A stretch of 10,866 nt of DNA from Spirochaetaceae bacterium (GCA_031265535.1 JAISCO010000342.1:1-10866); one strand, 5' to 3'. Shown: positions 1 to 7,317, counted from the stretch's first letter. Numbers and translations are program-made. Notes: generated from the letters alone by a model not told the origin.

Positions 1-675
1 ATTGTTGACAAAGCCCGTGCCGAAGTTCAGGTCGCCCGTTATCAGCAGCGTGCCGCCGCCGGTGTTGTCATACTCACCGTTGGCCGTACCGGTATTGCCG
101 AGCACTATGGATGTAGTGCCGTCGGCGTTCGATGCCGCATAGGTGCCGCCCCCCAACACAGCGGAAGCCGGCCCAGCAATGTAGCGCTTTGTTTCGGTGT
201 CTTTGGGAGTGCCGTCATTTTTGACAAACACCAGTCCCTCGGTGCCGGCCGTGTAGGGCGTACTGGCGGAGCCGTAGTGGGCCTCCTGTGCTTCCTGGGT
301 GTTAAGCTGGCCGGTAACGTTTACCAGTACCGCTCCGGCCTTCTCCGAGTTGATGATACTGCCCGTAGCGTTCAGGTCCAGCGTACCGTCCACCGCGAGG
401 ATGGTGCCATCGTCCACGTTCACCTGCCACCCGTCCACGTGCAGCGTCTTGCCGGATGGAATCGCCAGAATTTGACCTGTCAGATCCGTTTCCCGCGTCA
501 GCCAGACTTCGTCCGCGAACTTGAACGCCGCCATTATGGCGTCGGCATCCCCCGCGTAGCCCCGGTAATCGGTAATGGTTGTTGTACCCCCATCATCCGA
601 ATCAGTGGAGCATCCCGCCAGCGCCAGTCCCACTGCCAGCGCCGCAGTCAAAAAAAGAAAAGACTTAAGTTTCAT
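1..675 (-). CDS. Surface lipoprotein, partial (C-terminus beyond the left edge)
   Basis: An open frame of 225 codons runs from ATG at 675-673 to base 1 without a stop, so the gene continues outside the window. Residues 1-21 form a type II signal peptide (KLK, hydrophobic core, LALAGC) with lipobox Cys22, followed by an acidic SDSDDGG tether; this predicts a lipid-anchored exported protein. The body is rich in G, T, N, V and D, with spaced motifs such as IPSGKTLHV and GTILAVDGTLDLNATG. These resemble beta-solenoid surface proteins, but I recognise no named family and propose no enzymatic role. The start is supported by a Shine-Dalgarno AAGGGGG (686-680) five bases upstream. G+C looks clearly higher than in the central genes. 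The gene is transcribed divergently from the M23 gene and probably from the poly-C promoter at 904-935. Confidence is high for a lipoprotein and low for function. Confidence 0.85.
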   Translation of the reverse strand, partial: MKLKSFLFLTAALAVGLALAGCSTDSDDGGTTTITDYRGYAGDADAIMAAFKFADEVWLTRETDLTGQILAIPSGKTLHVDGWQVNVDDGTILAVDGTLDLNATGSIINSEKAGAVLVNVTGQLNTQEAQEAHYGSASTPYTAGTEGLVFVKNDGTPKDTETKRYIAGPASAVLGGGTYAASNADGTTSIVLGNTGTANGEYDNTGGGTLLITGDLNFGTGFVNN

Positions 676-693
676 AAGTCCCCCTTAAAAAAT

Positions 694-749
694 CGTTCGG
701 GCTTGCCGCCCGAACGGTTCGCCGGTAACCGCGTTAGCGGTTACCGGCG
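694..749 (-). repeat. Two adjacent perfect stem-loops in the lipoprotein leader
   Basis: Bases 694-702 pair with 708-716 (9 bp, 5-base loop). Bases 720-732 (CGCCGGTAACCGC) pair with 737-749 (13 bp, loop GTTA). They are three bases apart and lie just upstream of the lipoprotein Shine-Dalgarno. Smaller hairpins follow in the same predicted leader (767-777, 803-813, 872-886). They could stabilise or regulate the transcript, or be an intergenic repetitive element. No poly-U tail follows the 694-716 stem in a way that would make a clear terminator, although the leader strand reads ATTTTTT after it. Confidence 0.7.
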
Positions 750-903
750 CCAAAAGAGGACCAGGAGCGCAACGCGCCCCGTTATAGGCATTGAAAGATT
801 TTGCCGTTACGGCTAGACTCTAAATGCTATCTTACCCTCTGTCTCCGGTTTGCTTTTCCCAAAAATCCACCGGGACAGGGGGTCCCTCTTTTAGATATAT
901 AAC

Positions 904-935
904 ATTATAGCATGGGGGGGGGGGGGGTTTATCAA
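904..935 (-). promoter_or_regulatory. Putative phase-variable promoter with a 14-base homopolymer spacer
   Basis: On the minus strand TTGATA (935-930) is followed by AA, fourteen C (927-914), ATGC and TATAAT (909-904). The -10 box is consensus and extended (TGC before TATAAT); the -35 matches TTGACA at five of six positions. The spacer is 20 bases, three over the 17 optimum, and nearly all of it is a homopolymer prone to length change. The start of transcription would fall near 897, giving a leader of about 220 bases to the lipoprotein ATG. Poly-G tracts that tune promoters of outer-membrane genes are known in Treponema pallidum (tpr genes, TP0126) and in Neisseria porA. The function here is inferred from the layout. 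Confidence 0.6.
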
Positions 936-1291
936 GTGAAAATGCGTGAAATTTCAAAAAACCCGAATTTTCTCAAAAAAACTGATTTTTTCCTGATTTT
1001 TGGCAAATTTTTGGCATTTTTTAGTTAAAATCAGGCATTTTTTTGTGATTTTTCTAATCAAAGGACTCAAAAAAATGAACAAGCATCCTTACTTTTTACC
1101 TACACACAGTTTGAAAACAGAGAGGCGGGGTATCCGGTTCCCAGCAATTACGATTTCGGGGAAATTCTGGATTTGATATAGTTTTAAAGGCACTTTTTTG
1201 ATTTTGGGCGCATTTTTGTTCCGTAAAAACAGTGCTTTCCACTCCAATTTGCTTCGTTACGCTTCACAAATTACGCTTGTGCCGCCTCTTC
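936..1291. other. A/T-rich intergenic stretch without a convincing gene
   Basis: This stretch has many A and T runs and repeated TTTTTGGCA words. An inverted repeat CCTGATTTT (992-1000) / AAAATCAGG (1027-1035) encloses a 26-base loop, and a weak one lies at 1246-1251/1267-1272. A 33-codon frame from ATG 1075 has a possible AAAGGA upstream but no other support. Confidence 0.5.
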
Positions 1292-1354
1292 CATTGCTAA
1301 TTGTTCATTGCTAATTGCTCATTTTTCCTTTTTACCTTTTCCTTTTTACCTCTT
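1292..1354. repeat. Two neighbouring 14-bp tandem duplications
   Basis: Bases 1292-1305 (CATTGCTAATTGTT) repeat at 1306-1319 with one change. Seven bases later 1327-1340 (CCTTTTTACCTTTT) repeats at 1341-1354 with one change. Both have period 14 and two copies. They lie in the gap upstream of the M23 operon and look like slippage products or a small minisatellite. Confidence 0.8.
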
Positions 1355-1410
1355 TGCGGGGGCCATCTGTGTTGGCGCTGATTTTCATTTTGAAATCGGA
1401 ATTGCTAGGG

Positions 1411-1440
1411 TGTCCAATATTTCTATGTCCAATATTTCTA
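1411..1440. repeat. Exact 15-bp tandem duplication abutting the -35 box
   Basis: TGTCCAATATTTCTA occurs twice with no mismatch (1411-1425, 1426-1440). The second copy ends at the base before TTGACA of the putative M23 operon promoter, so copy number could alter the upstream promoter context or a regulator site. Confidence 0.85.
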
Positions 1441-1467
1441 TTGACAGTTTCGCTCTCGTGTTATAAA
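1441..1467 (+). promoter_or_regulatory. Putative sigma-70-type promoter of the M23-bactofilin-YaaR operon
   Basis: A perfect -35 TTGACA (1441-1446) is followed after 15 bases by TATAAA (1462-1467). The spacer is short, but TG at 1459-1460 gives an extended -10, which can compensate. Transcription would start near 1474, leaving about 130 bases of leader before the ATG at 1606. I saw no better promoter closer to the gene. Confidence 0.55.
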
Positions 1468-1605
1468 GTTATTTAACCGGTAGTTTTTAAACTATTTTGG
1501 GATTATTATTAAAGTAGGCGTTGGTTTAAGAAACCTTGCAAACTTGTATGGCTTCAAACTGTTAGCGGGGAGCCGTTTTTGTATATTACATGAAAGGAGT
1601 GCATA

Positions 1606-2658
1606 ATGGCTCGTATCCATGGCTATAAACGCTTGGAAAACAACCTTGTCAAAGGGATCAAACGGGGTTTCCTTGGAGTCTTAAACATGGTTCTTGCTTT
1701 TTTTAAAAAAGTGGGAACTGTTTTATGGCGGCGTTATACCATAGTCCTTGTCCCTCACTCCGAAAAAAAAGTTTACAACTTACAGATGAATTTCCTGACG
1801 ATTTGCCTTGTTGCTCTCGTGATTTCCGGCATGATAGCATCGTTTTTTTGGTATGAAACATCCTATGGCAAGCATCAGCAGGATTTAAACAGTAAAGACA
1901 GCCGTTTACGCGAGACCCAGGCGAGTCTTGATCAGCTTCGCGATGAATTATCGATTCTTTGGCGGGAGGCGCATGCTTTTCAGGCAACGCTTTCGGGAGT
2001 TTTTTCGTCCTTGGGCTTAAATGCCGCGGCGGATCCTTCAAAAACCGCCGGTTCGGGCGATTTTTCTTCGTTTTTTGACATGAGAGAGACTGCCGAAGGG
2101 CGCTTGCGCGAGGCGGACGATGTCCGCAGTTTTGCAAATTATCTGATCGGTGTGGTGGAACCATTAAAAGAAATGGGTATGCTGCTTGACGCGCAGAGTT
2201 CCCTTTTGACTGAAGTGCCGAATATGTGGCCGATTAAGGGCGGCATGGGTCATATCTCCATGTTTTTTGGTGAAAACGAAGACCCGTTTACCGGTCAAAT
2301 ATATGTTCACAAAGGGATAGACCTTTCGACATACCGGCAGGGTGATCCCATTGTGGCGACTGCCGACGGGCAGGTGGTAACCGTTGATTACGATGCGTCC
2401 GGTTTTGGAAACTATGTGATTATACGGCACAAGCATGGTTTTTATACCAGGTATGGCCACATGCTTTCTTTTAAGGTACGTACCGGACAGCGTGTTCAAC
2501 AAGGCGAAGTTATAGGTTACATAGGAAACACTGGCCGCTCAACAGGCCCTCATGTTCATTATGAAGTGCATATAGGTTCCGATGTTGTAGACCCGTATAA
2601 ATTCCTCAACATCCGCTCAATTAACGGACGCTTAAACCTCAATGGCGGAAAAAGTTAA
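1606..2658 (+). CDS. Membrane-anchored M23 (LytM-type) metallopeptidase
   Basis: This is a predicted zinc endopeptidase that cuts peptidoglycan cross-links in the periplasm. It has a basic cytoplasmic N-terminus, a transmembrane helix at about residues 62-82, a likely coiled coil at about 88-125, a linker, and an M23 domain at about 209-337. The zinc and catalytic residues are intact: His235 and Asp239 in HKGIDL, His285 in RYGHM, and His316 and His318 in GPHVHYE. The length (350 aa) suits membrane-bound M23 proteins. AAAGGAG (1593-1599) six bases before the ATG fixes the start. The last 17 bases overlap the bactofilin gene. Paired M23 and bactofilin genes are known in other bacteria, where bactofilins position the hydrolase for cell shape (for example Csd1-CcmA in Helicobacter), so a role in helical or curved morphology is a reasonable inference. 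The family call is near certain; the exact bond cut is not known. Confidence 0.93.
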   Translation: MARIHGYKRLENNLVKGIKRGFLGVLNMVLAFFKKVGTVLWRRYTIVLVPHSEKKVYNLQMNFLTICLVALVISGMIASFFWYETSYGKHQQDLNSKDSRLRETQASLDQLRDELSILWREAHAFQATLSGVFSSLGLNAAADPSKTAGSGDFSSFFDMRETAEGRLREADDVRSFANYLIGVVEPLKEMGMLLDAQSSLLTEVPNMWPIKGGMGHISMFFGENEDPFTGQIYVHKGIDLSTYRQGDPIVATADGQVVTVDYDASGFGNYVIIRHKHGFYTRYGHMLSFKVRTGQRVQQGEVIGYIGNTGRSTGPHVHYEVHIGSDVVDPYKFLNIRSINGRLNLNGGKS

Positions 2659-3088
2659 ACATAACAAAGATTTCTCTATTAACACAATAATAGGCCCGTT
2701 TTCCAATGTGTACGGCGATGTCGAGGCGGGAGGTTTTACTCGCGTTGACGGCAATTTGTACGGTGATTTGGCGGTTAAGGGTCGTATAGTAATAGGCGAA
2801 AAAGCGCGCCTAAAAAGCAGCATTTCGGGCAGTTTTATAACGATTGGCGGCGTGGTATACGGCAATATACTGGCAAGTGAAAGTTTGGTCATACTATCAA
2901 CCGGACTTGTGCTAGGTGATATATTAACACGGCGTATTAAAGCGGATGAAGGCTGCCTGGTTCACGGTAAAATAACCGTATGCAAAGACGAAGAACGCTG
3001 GAATTCGGCTCTTGCGGAGTATCAGGACGCTAAACTTGTCAAGCAAGTCCTTGCAAAAGGTGCCGCCGCGTCAAAGGACGCGCCATGA
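2642..3088 (+). CDS. Bactofilin cytoskeletal protein
   Basis: A 148-residue protein with a bactofilin domain at about residues 14-113. The repeating glycine-hydrophobic pattern (NTIIGPFSNVYGDV, RVDGNLYGDL, VYGNILASE) is typical of the family's right-handed beta-helix. Bactofilins polymerise without nucleotide into filaments at the inner face of the membrane and recruit wall enzymes. The C-terminal tail (114-148) is charged and probably unstructured. There is no clear Shine-Dalgarno; the ATG lies 17 bases inside the end of the M23 gene, so translational coupling is likely. The next gene starts on the ATGA at its own stop. The direct coupling to an M23 peptidase supports a joint shape-determining module. 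Confidence in the family is high; the partner is inferred from context. Confidence 0.92.
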   Translation: MAEKVKHNKDFSINTIIGPFSNVYGDVEAGGFTRVDGNLYGDLAVKGRIVIGEKARLKSSISGSFITIGGVVYGNILASESLVILSTGLVLGDILTRRIKADEGCLVHGKITVCKDEERWNSALAEYQDAKLVKQVLAKGAAASKDAP

Positions 3089-3642
3089 ATATAGTAAATT
3101 TTGACGTTTATTCCGGCGAAAGACTGTCCAACGCGGCTTTCCCGGCGCTTACGGCTGAAACAAAAAAAACAAACGACAGTAAAAAAAACGCGCGTCTTAA
3201 AAAACCTTTTTCCACATTCTTAAAAAAACAAACGATGGAGCCGGTCTTAACGGAAGACGGTTTTTCCGCAAAGGATGAACTTTCAGTCCTGTTGGATAAT
3301 GTCCACGAGGCGGGCGACGCGCTGTCAAAGCGTCCGTTTCCTAATGAGATTAAGCGGTACCGTCTTACAATACAAAAATTTTTGCGGTATGTCCTTGATA
3401 CGGCTTTCGATATTAAAGAAGATTTGGGCATACCTAATAGCTTAAAGTCCGGTTTTGACACGGCGCGTTACAGGAAGGACCCTGAGTTACGAAAAGCCAG
3501 AAACAAGTACAGCGCGGTTCAAGTTATTGATCAAAAATTGGATCATCTTGCTGCCGGTATAATGGCAGGCCAGATTAAGCAGATACGCTTGCTGGAAAGT
3601 ATTGAGGAAATAAACGGGTTACTAGTGAATTTGCTGGAATGA
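3085..3642 (+). CDS. YaaR family (DUF327) protein
   Basis: A 185-residue protein with a low-complexity, Lys-rich N-terminus (about 1-60) and a helical DUF327 domain at about 65-184. Recognisable stretches are LLDNVHEAGDAL, RYRLTIQKFLRYVL, VIDQKLDHLA and a C-terminal INGLLVNLL. The family is widespread in Firmicutes and spirochaetes; its biochemical role is not established. In Bacillus subtilis yaaR sits close to yaaT, a PSP1 protein, and here too a PSP1 gene is next. The start overlaps the bactofilin stop (ATGA, 3085-3088), so it belongs to the same operon. Two A8 runs (3162-3169, 3181-3188) in the N-terminal coding part are possible slippage sites. Confidence 0.82.
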   Translation: MNIVNFDVYSGERLSNAAFPALTAETKKTNDSKKNARLKKPFSTFLKKQTMEPVLTEDGFSAKDELSVLLDNVHEAGDALSKRPFPNEIKRYRLTIQKFLRYVLDTAFDIKEDLGIPNSLKSGFDTARYRKDPELRKARNKYSAVQVIDQKLDHLAAGIMAGQIKQIRLLESIEEINGLLVNLLE

Positions 3643-3648
3643 ATATCC

Positions 3649-3704
3649 GCGCGGTACAAGAGAAAAAAGTTTCTGCGCGGTATGAGAGAAAAAAGTTTCC
3701 GCGC
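3649..3704. repeat. Imperfect 26-bp tandem repeat after yaaR
   Basis: Unit 1 (3649-3674) and unit 2 (3675-3700) begin GCGCGGTA, share AGAGAAAAAAGTTTC and differ at three positions. A partial third unit GCGC follows. It starts six bases past the yaaR stop. A hairpin CTGAATGC/GCATTCAG (3722-3739) follows. No clear intrinsic terminator is visible, so read-through into the PSP1 gene is possible. Confidence 0.75.
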
Positions 3705-3784
3705 ATAGAGTTTTGCTCAAACTGAATGCTTGCATTCAGCCACGTGCCCAAAATAGGAAATAAATTCTTAATGCGTTTGTCCCG

Positions 3785-3855
3785 ATAAACCTCCCCGCCC
3801 TGAAGGGGCGCAAACAAGTTTGCGATGGGTATTAAACCCCACTGCGAATAAACTT
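3785..3855 (-). repeat. Dispersed intergenic repeat, copy A
   Basis: Read on the minus strand, this segment matches 10348-10413. The order of blocks is the same: TTATTCGCA, GGGTTTAATACCC, CGCAAACTTGTTTGCG, GCGGGGAGG and a final TTTAT. Copy A has a 10-base insertion (about 3799-3808) between the last two main blocks, forming an extra small hairpin (3796-3800/3806-3810). The internal palindromes suggest an RNA stem-loop or a REP-like element. It occupies most of the gap between yaaR and the PSP1 gene. Confidence 0.75.
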
Positions 3856-3942
3856 GGGGCTAACGCCGGTTCAGATCTTTTTAGCGTTTGTTGTCCGAAA
3901 GGCTGAATTTACGAACGGTTCAACTTAAAAGGAGGCGCCATT

Positions 3943-4905
3943 ATGGATGATGATGAAATATACGCGGATTCAAACGATAGTGAAATTTTAGAGCTTTCCG
4001 AAATTGAGGAAATTGAAGAAAATAGCGCTGAAGATATGGACGCCGCCTCTGTAGTCGAAGGCAAGGCGCTGCCGCCCGGTACTCCGGTTTATCAATTACA
4101 TATTAACTGTTCACGCGAAACAATTTACGCGATGTATAACGGACAGGAGTTAAAACCCGGAATTACGGTTCTGGCCGCTACTCGTTATGGTAAAGATTTG
4201 GCGCACCTGTCGGGTAGAATTTGCAATCGTATATTGTCAAATATTTCAAAGATAACACAGATAGAACGTGTCGCTACGGAAGCCGATTTAGAAAAAGAAA
4301 AAAACAACAAGTTGAAAGAGGCGGAAGCCTTTAGAATTTGCAAACAAAAAATCATAGACCGCAATTTGGCAATGAAGCTTGTTACCGTACATTTTTTGAT
4401 TGAAGAACCCAAAATTTTGTTTTTTTTCACCGCGGAAAACCGTGTTGATTTTAGAGAGCTGGTACGAGACCTTGTAGCTGTTTTCAAAATGCGTATCGAA
4501 TTGCGGCAAATAGGTATACGCGATGATGCCCGTATGACCGGCGGATTCGGAATTTGCGGGCGTCCATTCTGCTGCCGTTCTATTTCTGATAAATTAAAAC
4601 CGGTAACGATAAAAATGGCAAAAGAGCAGAATCTTTCACTCAATTCAATGAAAATATCCGGTCTTTGCGGCCGCCTGCTTTGCTGCCTTGCCTATGAACA
4701 CGATGTTTATGCCGAACAGCGCCGCGTTATGCCCAACGAGGGCGCTAAAATAGTAATAGGCGGTGTAACATGGAAAGTGCTTGAAGTAAACGCCGTGTTA
4801 GGCATTATAACATTGAGTACAAACGATGGAAGGAAGCAGCGGCTTTCAAAAAGCAAATTCGAAAAAATTGATAACATTTGGAGAGTCAAAGAGCGGTATT
4901 TATGA
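3943..4905 (+). CDS. PSP1 domain protein, RicT (YaaT)-like
   Basis: A 320-residue protein with an acidic N-terminal tail (1-40) and a PSP1/RicT region covering most of the rest. The hallmark cysteines are present: GICGRPFCC (Cys205, 210, 211) and GLCGRLLCC (Cys242, 247, 248), the C-x4-CC pattern seen twice in the family. In Bacillus subtilis RicT forms a complex with RicA and RicF that binds Fe-S clusters and affects RNase Y-dependent RNA processing; no ricA or ricF is in this window, so the partner set is unknown. AAGGAGG stands about 7-8 bases before the ATG, a strong start. The stop overlaps the folC start as ATGA, so the two are co-translated. The acidic N-terminal extension goes beyond the conserved core. 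The family is certain; an RNA-processing role is inferred. Confidence 0.92.
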   Translation: MDDDEIYADSNDSEILELSEIEEIEENSAEDMDAASVVEGKALPPGTPVYQLHINCSRETIYAMYNGQELKPGITVLAATRYGKDLAHLSGRICNRILSNISKITQIERVATEADLEKEKNNKLKEAEAFRICKQKIIDRNLAMKLVTVHFLIEEPKILFFFTAENRVDFRELVRDLVAVFKMRIELRQIGIRDDARMTGGFGICGRPFCCRSISDKLKPVTIKMAKEQNLSLNSMKISGLCGRLLCCLAYEHDVYAEQRRVMPNEGAKIVIGGVTWKVLEVNAVLGIITLSTNDGRKQRLSKSKFEKIDNIWRVKERYL

Positions 4906-6299
4906 ATGAAAAAAACAAATTTTTAAAGAGCGCGGATATTTTTGAATGGCTTTCCCGGTTTATAAACCTTGAGCAGGGTTATACGCCGCCAAGCATGAGG
5001 CCGGAACGTATGGAGATTATCGCGGAGCTTGCCGGACATCCTGAGCGCCGCGGCGTTTCCATACATATTGCCGGTTCCAAGGGAAAGGGTTCAATAACGG
5101 CAATGATTACGCGAATCTTGATGGCTGGGGGGCTGCGCGTCGCGCGTTATATGTCGCCGCATATTACTGAATATCGTGAACGCATTACACTGGGCGAAGA
5201 TTTTTTTGATGAGTGTATATATCTTGCCGCCGGTGATGAACTGCGCCGTATAGCCGAAATTCTTTGCGACCCTTCAACAAAAGAGTATAAAATGATGTTG
5301 GATGTTTCGGACGGTTGCAGCCCTGAGCCGACCTTCTTTGAGTTGTTGACGTTGTTGTATTTTCTTTGCGCCCGCGAGGCGCGGTGCAATGCCCTTGTAG
5401 TCGAAACTGGTATGGGGGGGCGGCTTGATCCGACAAATATTGTTGACAGCGCCGTTGCCGTCATCACGGGGATAGAACTTGAGCATACGGAATTTCTGGG
5501 TGATACGATACGGGCGGTTGCGTCCGAGAAGGCGGGCATTATCAAACGGAATCGTCCGGTTATTTTGGCTGAGCAAACACCGGAAGCCCTGGATGTCTTT
5601 GTCCGGACAGCGGCGGAGCAAAACGCGGAACTTTTTTACTATCCTGAAACCGTGTTCATTGACAATGCGCATGTAAGCCGCGGCGGTACGGATTTTACCC
5701 TTAATTTCAAAAAGACGGGTTTCTTCGATGAAGCCGTCGATTTATCTATAGCGATTCCGGGTGAGATCCAGGCGCAGAACGCCGCCCTTGCCGTGCTTGC
5801 GGCAAAGAAAGCCTTTCCGGCGATAAGTGCCGGGACAATACGGAAGGGCCTGAATGGTTTTGAACTGCTTGCCCGTTTTGAAAAAGTCTGTGACGATCCG
5901 CCTGTCATTGTGGACGGGGCTCATACGGATTTAAGCGTTAGGTTTTGCGTAAAAACTTTTACCGAATTGTACGGCGAGGGGGGCGTCCTTATTTTTGGCT
6001 GCGCGCTTGGCAAAAATGACGAGGCTATGGCGGAAGCTCTGCTGCCGCACTTTTCGTACATAGTGATCACAACTCCCGGTACATTCAAGGTGAGCGGGCC
6101 GGAAAATATTTATGAAACTTTTGCGCGGCGGCGTGATGACGGTGTAAAAAGCAAAACAGAGCTTCTTCTAATAAAAGAAACCGCGGACGGCATACGTCAG
6201 GCGTTGGATGCGGCAAAAAAGAAGTCTTTGCCCGTCCTTGGTATAGGCTCATTTTACCTTGCGGCGGAAATACGAGCCTTTTCTCTTATGAAGTCTTAA
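4902..6299 (+). CDS. folC: Folylpolyglutamate synthase / dihydrofolate synthase
   Basis: A cytoplasmic Mur-ligase-fold enzyme of 465 residues that adds glutamate to folates (and possibly to dihydropteroate) using ATP. Visible motifs are the P-loop AGSKGKGS (57-64), ETGMGGRLDPTN (168-179), EHTEFLG (194-200), SEKAGIIK (208-215), ARFE (324-327) and VDGAHT (337-342), in family order and spacing. The P-loop has Ser-Lys where many bacterial FolC have Thr-Asn. I chose ATG 4902, which overlaps the PSP1 stop as ATGA; an in-frame TTG at 4878 would add eight residues but lies inside the PSP1 end. There is no strong ribosome site, so coupling is likely. Whether it also has dihydrofolate synthase activity cannot be read from the sequence. 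Confidence 0.93.
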   Translation: MNEKNKFLKSADIFEWLSRFINLEQGYTPPSMRPERMEIIAELAGHPERRGVSIHIAGSKGKGSITAMITRILMAGGLRVARYMSPHITEYRERITLGEDFFDECIYLAAGDELRRIAEILCDPSTKEYKMMLDVSDGCSPEPTFFELLTLLYFLCAREARCNALVVETGMGGRLDPTNIVDSAVAVITGIELEHTEFLGDTIRAVASEKAGIIKRNRPVILAEQTPEALDVFVRTAAEQNAELFYYPETVFIDNAHVSRGGTDFTLNFKKTGFFDEAVDLSIAIPGEIQAQNAALAVLAAKKAFPAISAGTIRKGLNGFELLARFEKVCDDPPVIVDGAHTDLSVRFCVKTFTELYGEGGVLIFGCALGKNDEAMAEALLPHFSYIVITTPGTFKVSGPENIYETFARRRDDGVKSKTELLLIKETADGIRQALDAAKKKSLPVLGIGSFYLAAEIRAFSLMKS

Positions 6300-6319
6300 A
6301 AAAATCCGATACTGAAAGT

Positions 6320-7252
6320 ATGCGGTTCAATATGAATAAAGCGGCTAACAAACAGGCTCTACCATGCGTATATTTTGCTCTTGCTCTATTAGTCGGGGCT
6401 TTTTTTTGTGAATCACTTTTTGCCGATGAGATAATTCATGTCGTAAAAAGCGGAGATACAATTTATGGCTTGGCGCGAGAGTATGGAGTAAAAGTCGAAG
6501 AAATTCTATTCCTCAACGGCATTGATGACGCGCGAAAAATTCAAAGTGGTCAGCGCATCAGGATCCCCAGTACGCCGGTTATGATCCCGCCCATCAATCC
6601 CGATCCAAATGCTCCGTCGGTATCGCTGCATTGGGTGCAAAAAGGTGAAACGCTGTTTGGAATTGCCCGTCAATATAGTATTCCGATTCAAGAAATCCAG
6701 AGTGTCAATAATTTTACAAATTCCTATGTCCTTAAAGCGGGCGACGTGATAAAGATACCGGTTACCGGTCAAAAAGTTGCCGAAATCGCGCCGGCGCTTA
6801 ATACGCCGCCGCCGCCTGCCGCTTCCAGAACCACAGATTCGGCGGCAGTCAGAACTACAGTTCCGCAAACTCCGTCCTCCAGCCGGTCTGTGAACCCCGA
6901 TCTTGTTTGGCCTATTAGACCCGTGCAAGCCGCGTACATGACTGGAAAATTGAGCGGCGTGGCGCTGGTTGGGCAGCATGGAGAGGGTATCTATTGCATA
7001 TATCCGGGGACTGTTCTTTCCGCCAGTCCTTATCGCGGCTTTGGGCGTGTGGTGATTGTAAAAAGCGCCGAAGGGTATTTGTACGTGTACGGCGGCTGTG
7101 AAACCTTGCTGGTCAAAGCCGGCGATTATGTTACAACAGGCATGGAGCTTGGAAGGCTTGGAATTGACTCCGTGTCCGGTCAACCGGCGCTCTTTTTTAT
7201 GGTTTATCTGAACAACAATGCTGTCGATCCGGCGCTTGCTCCAAGGGGATGA
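6320..7252 (+). CDS. Secreted two-LysM protein with a degenerate LytM (M23-like) domain
   Basis: A 310-residue exported protein. Residues 1-35 form a signal peptide (hydrophobic 17-30, likely cut after LFA at 35). Two LysM domains follow (about 38-83 and 103-147; VKSGDTIYGLA and VQKGETLFGIA), which bind peptidoglycan glycans. After a Pro/Ser/Thr-rich linker (about 160-192) comes a LytM fold (about 196-308). The zinc ligands are gone: the H-x3-D site reads LVGQHGEG and the H-x-H site reads LFFMVY. It is therefore probably not a hydrolase but an EnvC/NlpD-like activator or scaffold for wall enzymes. An in-frame ATG at 6332 is a possible alternative start; neither has a well-spaced ribosome site. 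It lies 20 bases after folC and probably in the same transcript. Confidence 0.88.
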   Translation: MRFNMNKAANKQALPCVYFALALLVGAFFCESLFADEIIHVVKSGDTIYGLAREYGVKVEEILFLNGIDDARKIQSGQRIRIPSTPVMIPPINPDPNAPSVSLHWVQKGETLFGIARQYSIPIQEIQSVNNFTNSYVLKAGDVIKIPVTGQKVAEIAPALNTPPPPAASRTTDSAAVRTTVPQTPSSSRSVNPDLVWPIRPVQAAYMTGKLSGVALVGQHGEGIYCIYPGTVLSASPYRGFGRVVIVKSAEGYLYVYGGCETLLVKAGDYVTTGMELGRLGIDSVSGQPALFFMVYLNNNAVDPALAPRG

Positions 7253-7317
7253 TGGGGCGGCGGCGGCGGCGCGGCATAAGAGCCGCGGTATAAAAGCCGC
7301 GGGCATAGGGATCGCGT

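Noticed and set aside
277..816. 179-codon plus-strand frame
   Set aside because: It lies antisense to the lipoprotein gene, is Arg-rich with no recognisable domain, and the opposite frame has a signal peptide, lipobox and ribosome site.
1075..1176. 33-codon frame with AAAGGA about ten bases upstream
   Set aside because: It has no promoter, family resemblance or codon signal, and the surrounding A/T-rich DNA makes such frames likely by chance.
3575..3817. 80-codon minus-strand frame covering the yaaR end and the following gap
   Set aside because: It overlaps a real gene and dispersed repeat copy A. It probably recurs wherever the repeat occurs, and has no ribosome site.
6506..7306. 266-codon minus-strand frame opposite the LysM protein
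   Set aside because: It is a shadow frame: the plus strand has clear LysM domains and a signal peptide, and the minus product shows no known motif.
7253..7317. GGC repeats and AGCCGCGG words as a possible terminator or repeat element
   Set aside because: The stretch is short, has no U tract, and lies between genes that appear co-transcribed.
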